From: Halomonas borealis
GTDB lineage: Bacteria > Pseudomonadota > Gammaproteobacteria > Pseudomonadales > Halomonadaceae
Direction: 5' to 3'
Assembly (NCBI RefSeq): GCF_004798905.1
Contig: NZ_SDMO01000002.1
Coordinates: forward strand, 1-64,000
Length of the DNA stretch: 64,000 nucleotides
The position numbers and the translations under genes were made by a program. The notes beneath the pieces were generated by a model, which saw only the letters and a program-made list of their open reading frames with translations, made no database searches and was not told where the DNA came from. Below are positions 60,535 through 64,000 of this stretch, in pieces (position 1 is the stretch's first letter; each line of letters begins with the position of its first letter).

Positions 60535-62031
60535 TCACCCCAGCCGTCGTTTGAGCAGCAGCGCGTACATCAGGCCGGCGAGCAACAGGGTGCCGGCGAA
60601 CAGGTAGATGCCGATGGAGATGCCGCTGTTCACCAGGATGCTCCAGTCGCCGCCGGAGATCGACATCGCACGGCGCAGGTTGAACTCCATCTGGCCACCC
60701 AGCAGCAGGCCGAGCACCACCGGCACGGTGGGAATCTCGAGCTTGCGCAGCCCATAGCCGAGCACCCCGAAGGCCAGCATCATGTAGAGATCGAAGGCGC
60801 TGTTGTTGAGTGAGTAGATGCCGACGAAGGCCACCAGCGTCACCATCGGCATCAGGAACCAGGACGGCGCCTGCAGCACCTTGGCGAAGAACCCCACCAA
60901 CGGGATGTTCAACACCAGTAGCATGACGTTGCCGATGAACAGCGCCGCCACCAGCCCCCAGACCATATCCGGCTGCTGCTCGAAGAGCAGCGGACCCGGC
61001 GTGATGTTCATCGACAACAACAGCGCCAGCAGGATCGCCGTGGTGCCGCTGCCGGGAATACCCAGCGACAGCATGGGGATCAGCGCCCCCCCGGCGGCGG
61101 CGTTGTTACCCGCCTCCGGCGCCGCCACGCCACGCGGGTCGCCCTCGCCGAACTTACCCTTGGCGCCCCACCAGCGCTTCTCCAGCACATAGGAGAGGAA
61201 GCTACCGAGCGAGGCCCCGGCCCCCGGCAGCACGCCGGAGATGAAGCCGATCACCGAGCCCCGCCCGATGGTCGGCGCGCAGTCGAGCGAGCGCCGCATG
61301 CCCGGCACGGCCGAGCCGATGCGCATCGCGGCGTCGGCCTTATCTCGGTCGCGCTCGAGGAACAGCAGGCACTCGGAGACCGCGAACAGACCGACCAGGG
61401 CGACGATGTAGTCGATGCCGTCATACAGCTCGTACCAGCCGAAGGTATAGCGCGCCACACCCGAGACCGGGTCGATGCCCACCGTCCCCAGCAGCAGGCC
61501 CAGGCTGGCGGCGATGAAGCTCTTGGTGAAACTGCCGGTGGTCACGCCGCCGATGGTGGCGAAGGCCAGCACGAACAAGGCGAAGTACTCGGCGGGGCCG
61601 AAGCGGATCGCCACCGTGACCAGCAGCGGGGCGAACAGCGTCAGGCCGATGGTGGCGACGGTCGCGCCGACGAAGGAAGCCACGGCGGAGAGCCCCAGCG
61701 CTTCGCCGCCGCGACCGGCACGGGCCATCGGGAAGCCATCCAGGGTCGTCATCATCGCCGGCTCGTCGCCGGGGATGTTGAGCACGATGGAGCTGATCCG
61801 CCCACCGTACATGCAGCCATAATAGACGCTGACCAGCAGGATCAGCGCCGCGGTGGGCGCCAGGCCGAAGTTGAAGGCCAGCGGAATCAGCAAGGCCACG
61901 CCGTTGACCGGGCCGAGTCCCGGCAGGGCGCCGATCAGGGTGCCGATGGTGCAGCCGATCAGCGCCAGCAGCAGGTGCTGGGGCTGCAGCGCCACGGCGA
62001 AGCCGTGGACGAGGAAATCGAAAATATCCAT
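60535..62031 (-). CDS. tctA: tripartite tricarboxylate transporter large permease TctA
   Basis: A 498-residue, about 12-helix protein of the TctA family. It shows GALPGLGPVNGVALLIPL near residue 35, YGGRISSIVLNIPGDEPA near 75, and GVLPGAGASLGSFLSYVLEKR near 265. It forms the transport pore with TctB, fed by TctC. Substrates in the family include citrate and other carboxylates. It lies 9 bp after tctB. Confidence 0.93.
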   Translation of the reverse strand: MDIFDFLVHGFAVALQPQHLLLALIGCTIGTLIGALPGLGPVNGVALLIPLAFNFGLAPTAALILLVSVYYGCMYGGRISSIVLNIPGDEPAMMTTLDGFPMARAGRGGEALGLSAVASFVGATVATIGLTLFAPLLVTVAIRFGPAEYFALFVLAFATIGGVTTGSFTKSFIAASLGLLLGTVGIDPVSGVARYTFGWYELYDGIDYIVALVGLFAVSECLLFLERDRDKADAAMRIGSAVPGMRRSLDCAPTIGRGSVIGFISGVLPGAGASLGSFLSYVLEKRWWGAKGKFGEGDPRGVAAPEAGNNAAAGGALIPMLSLGIPGSGTTAILLALLLSMNITPGPLLFEQQPDMVWGLVAALFIGNVMLLVLNIPLVGFFAKVLQAPSWFLMPMVTLVAFVGIYSLNNSAFDLYMMLAFGVLGYGLRKLEIPTVPVVLGLLLGGQMEFNLRRAMSISGGDWSILVNSGISIGIYLFAGTLLLAGLMYALLLKRRLG

Positions 62032-62040
62032 AGCGAAACG

Positions 62041-62505
62041 CTACACCTTCAGGCCGGGCATATCGGGCAGGGGAATCCCCAGGGCGAACTCGAACAGCGC
62101 GTAGAGCGCCAGCCCCAGCAGCAGCCCGTAAGGCAAGGCCTGTCGCCAATGCGCCCCGAACAGACGCATCAGCACGACGGTGGCCACCAGGGTCGAAGGG
62201 ATGAAACCGCAGGGTTCGAGGAAGGCCGCATAGGTCCCCAGCAGCAGCAACACGCCGAGCTGGCGGCATAGCGCCGCCGCATCCGGCCAGCGCTGATTGA
62301 GGCCCGGTCGAGCGATCAGATACACCGCCAGCAGGCCCAGCGGCACGCTGACCAGCTGCGGAAACACCCCAGGGCCGACGGGCTGCATGAAGCCCGTCAC
62401 GAAGCTCTGGGCATGCCACCAGGCGCCCAGCGCCAGCAGCGCCAATACCGCCCCGGCGATGCGATCGCCCAGGGCGGCATGGGACGTCTCCGCGTCATCG
62501 CTCAC
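62041..62505 (-). CDS. tctB: tripartite tricarboxylate transporter small subunit TctB
   Basis: A 154-residue membrane protein with four helices, matching the TctB family in length, topology and position. It begins with a GTG that overlaps the tctC stop (GTGA), indicating translational coupling. Confidence 0.85.
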   Translation of the reverse strand: MSDDAETSHAALGDRIAGAVLALLALGAWWHAQSFVTGFMQPVGPGVFPQLVSVPLGLLAVYLIARPGLNQRWPDAAALCRQLGVLLLLGTYAAFLEPCGFIPSTLVATVVLMRLFGAHWRQALPYGLLLGLALYALFEFALGIPLPDMPGLKV

Positions 62506-63500
62506 TGGATGACCCCGATCTCCCGAGAGATGGCCTCGACATTATCGATCGACTCGCGCACGAAGTCGTTGAAGTCTTCGCCACCCCGCCACAGCGGCAC
62601 CAGGCCGTTCTGCGCCGCGACCTCCTTCCATTCGTCGCTCTGGTAGAGGGCCTCGAGGGTCTCGACCATGGCCGCATAGTCGGCGTCGGATACCTCGCCG
62701 CCGGTATAGAAACCGCGCCAGTTGTAGCCGGTCACGTCATAGCCCTGGGACACCGCCGTCGGCAGCTCCTCGAAAGGCTCGGGCAGTGGCTCGTCGGACA
62801 GCACCGCCAGGGGGCGCACATCGCCGGACTCGATGAAGCCGGCGATCTCGCCCAGGTCGGTGGACACCGCATCCACATGGCCACCCATCATCTGGGTCAC
62901 CGCGGGGCCGCCACCATCGAACTGCACCCAACGCAAGGCGCTGATCTGATCACCCGGCAACCCGGCCGCCTTGGCCAGCCGCAGCGCGCGGATATGGTCC
63001 CAGCCGCCGGCGCCGCTGGAGCCGGCCATGGCCACCGCGGTCGGGTCATCGACGATGGCCTCGAGCAGTTGGTCGAGGCTCTCGTAGGGGCTGTCGTCGT
63101 CGACCAGGATGACGCCCACGTCGGTCCCCAGCATGGCCAGCCAGCGCATGGTATCGGCGTCCCCGGGATAGCGCCCCTGAGCGATCTGGGTCATGCCCAC
63201 GGTGCTGGTCGCCACCATCAGGTTGCTGTCGTCGGCCCGCTTGCCGGCCACGTTGGAAAATGCCACGGCGCCGACACCGCCCGGCATGTTGGTGACCTGG
63301 ACGTTACCCTCCACCAGCTCCAGATCGCGCAGCAGCTTGCCTACCGAGCGGCAGGTGAAGTCCCAGCCGCCGCCGGGATCGGCGGGCGCGATGCATTCGT
63401 CGATGGGCAGCGCCTGGCTGGGCAGGCTGACCGCCAGCCCCAGGCCCAGCAGGGCGGGCGCCATCAGACGGCGTGGTGTCATGAAAACCTTGCTCGGCAT
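62502..63500 (-). CDS. tctC: tripartite tricarboxylate transporter substrate-binding protein TctC
   Basis: A 332-residue periplasmic binding protein of the Bug/TctC family with a signal peptide (1-30). Conserved segments are APADPGGGWDFTCRSVGK, NMPGGVGAVAF and AGSSGAGGWDHIRALRLAKAAG. GGAG lies seven bases before the ATG at 63500. The downstream CaiB-type CoA-transferase gene is upstream in transcription by 52 bp, so uptake of a carboxylate followed by CoA activation is plausible. Confidence 0.9.
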   Translation of the reverse strand: MPSKVFMTPRRLMAPALLGLGLAVSLPSQALPIDECIAPADPGGGWDFTCRSVGKLLRDLELVEGNVQVTNMPGGVGAVAFSNVAGKRADDSNLMVATSTVGMTQIAQGRYPGDADTMRWLAMLGTDVGVILVDDDSPYESLDQLLEAIVDDPTAVAMAGSSGAGGWDHIRALRLAKAAGLPGDQISALRWVQFDGGGPAVTQMMGGHVDAVSTDLGEIAGFIESGDVRPLAVLSDEPLPEPFEELPTAVSQGYDVTGYNWRGFYTGGEVSDADYAAMVETLEALYQSDEWKEVAAQNGLVPLWRGGEDFNDFVRESIDNVEAISREIGVIQ

Positions 63501-63552
63501 GTCGTCGCTCCTGGTGCTTGTTGTTGTCGTGTTCGCCCCCGCAGGGACAGGC

Positions 63553-64000
63553 TCAGATGATGCCCTTCTCGCGCAGATCGCCATATTCGGCGTCCACCAG
63601 CCCCAGTTCGGCGAGGATGTCCTCGGTGTGTTCGCCGAGTCCGGGCACGGGATGGTGTATCGCCGCCGGCGCATCGCGCATCTTCACCGGGAAGCCGGTG
63701 GTCGGCACCTTGCCATGCGCCCCCTGATCGAGCTCCATGGCCATCTGCTGATCGCGGACCTGAGGGTCGTCGAAGGTCTCGCGCAGATCGTGAACCCGCC
63801 CGCAGGGCACGCCGGCGGCATTGAAGTGCTCGATCCATTCCGCCACGCTGCGCCGCGCGATCGCCCGATCGAGGATCTCGCGCAGCGCCTCACGATGGGT
63901 CATGCGCCGCCGGTTGTCGGCGAAGCGTTCATCGTCCAGCAGCGACAGCATGTCCAGGGCGCCGAGGAAGCGCTCGACCATGGTGTCGTTGCTCGGCGCG
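63553..64000 (-). CDS. CaiB/BaiF CoA-transferase, C-terminal part (cut by the window edge)
   Basis: The last 148 codons of a family III CoA-transferase; the frame stays open to base 64000, so the start is outside. Visible are the C-terminal AEWIEHFNAAGVPCGRVHDLRE and GHTEDILAELG-like GEHTEDILAELG segments typical of CaiB/BaiF proteins. These transfer CoA between carboxylic acids. It is the first visible gene of an operon with tctCBA. Confidence 0.88.
   Translation of the reverse strand, partial: APSNDTMVERFLGALDMLSLLDDERFADNRRRMTHREALREILDRAIARRSVAEWIEHFNAAGVPCGRVHDLRETFDDPQVRDQQMAMELDQGAHGKVPTTGFPVKMRDAPAAIHHPVPGLGEHTEDILAELGLVDAEYGDLREKGII

Overview
The window looks like chromosome from a halophilic, Halomonadaceae-type gammaproteobacterium (Halomonas/Chromohalobacter-like). 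This is an inference. It rests on the high GC content, the gammaproteobacterial rRNA leader at the left edge, gene pairs such as prlC-yheV, lrgA-lrgB, divergent metK/tkt and epd-pgk-fba, and the number of TRAP/TTT carboxylate transporters. I see no insertion sequence, prophage, CRISPR array or tRNA gene. The content is mainly core and catabolic metabolism.

Region 1 (1-8.7 kb). The left edge holds the leader of an rRNA operon reading leftwards out of the window, with two near-consensus promoters and boxA. Next come a lipoprotein with repeated PPC-type domains and an L-lactate dehydrogenase (lldD). lldD is divergent from a GntR regulator (lldR-like), with two palindromic operators between them. 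The regulator gene overlaps a DctB/DctD sigma54-type two-component system.

Region 2 (8.7-17.6 kb). Gamma-carbonic anhydrase, an NSS transporter, oligopeptidase A with YheV, Cu/Zn superoxide dismutase, and a TAXI-type TRAP transporter. A sigma54-like promoter precedes the TAXI transporter, so it is a candidate target for DctD.

Region 3 (17.6-32.9 kb). Activated methyl cycle genes (metF, ahcY, metK) mixed with an AEC carrier and LigB. A sugar-phosphate block follows: tkt, class I aldolase, lrgAB, epd, pgk, class II fba.

Region 4 (32.9-36.8 kb). An HTH regulator divergent from an AGCS amino-acid:Na+ symporter, then an atypical CaCA-like antiporter.

Region 5 (36.8-51.5 kb). A hexonate/hexuronate catabolic island. 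A LacI-PfkB kinase-2-ketoacid reductase module (kgu/kdgK-like) with LacI operators is flanked by two paralogous HAD phosphatases. Converging on it is an eight-gene operon: GntR, ManD-type dehydratase, Zn-dehydrogenase, TRAP DctPQM, UxuB, UxuA. This operon fits L-gulonate to fructuronate to mannonate to KDG. It is divergent from a second FMN alpha-hydroxyacid dehydrogenase.

Region 6 (51.5-64 kb). APC permease, class III aminotransferase and divergent LuxR regulator; YciH; a class II sirtuin; a NERD-like membrane protein; RNase T2 coupled to a 55-residue membrane micro-ORF; a dGTPase-like HD hydrolase; a TctCBA transporter; and the C-terminal end of a CaiB/BaiF CoA-transferase cut by the right edge.
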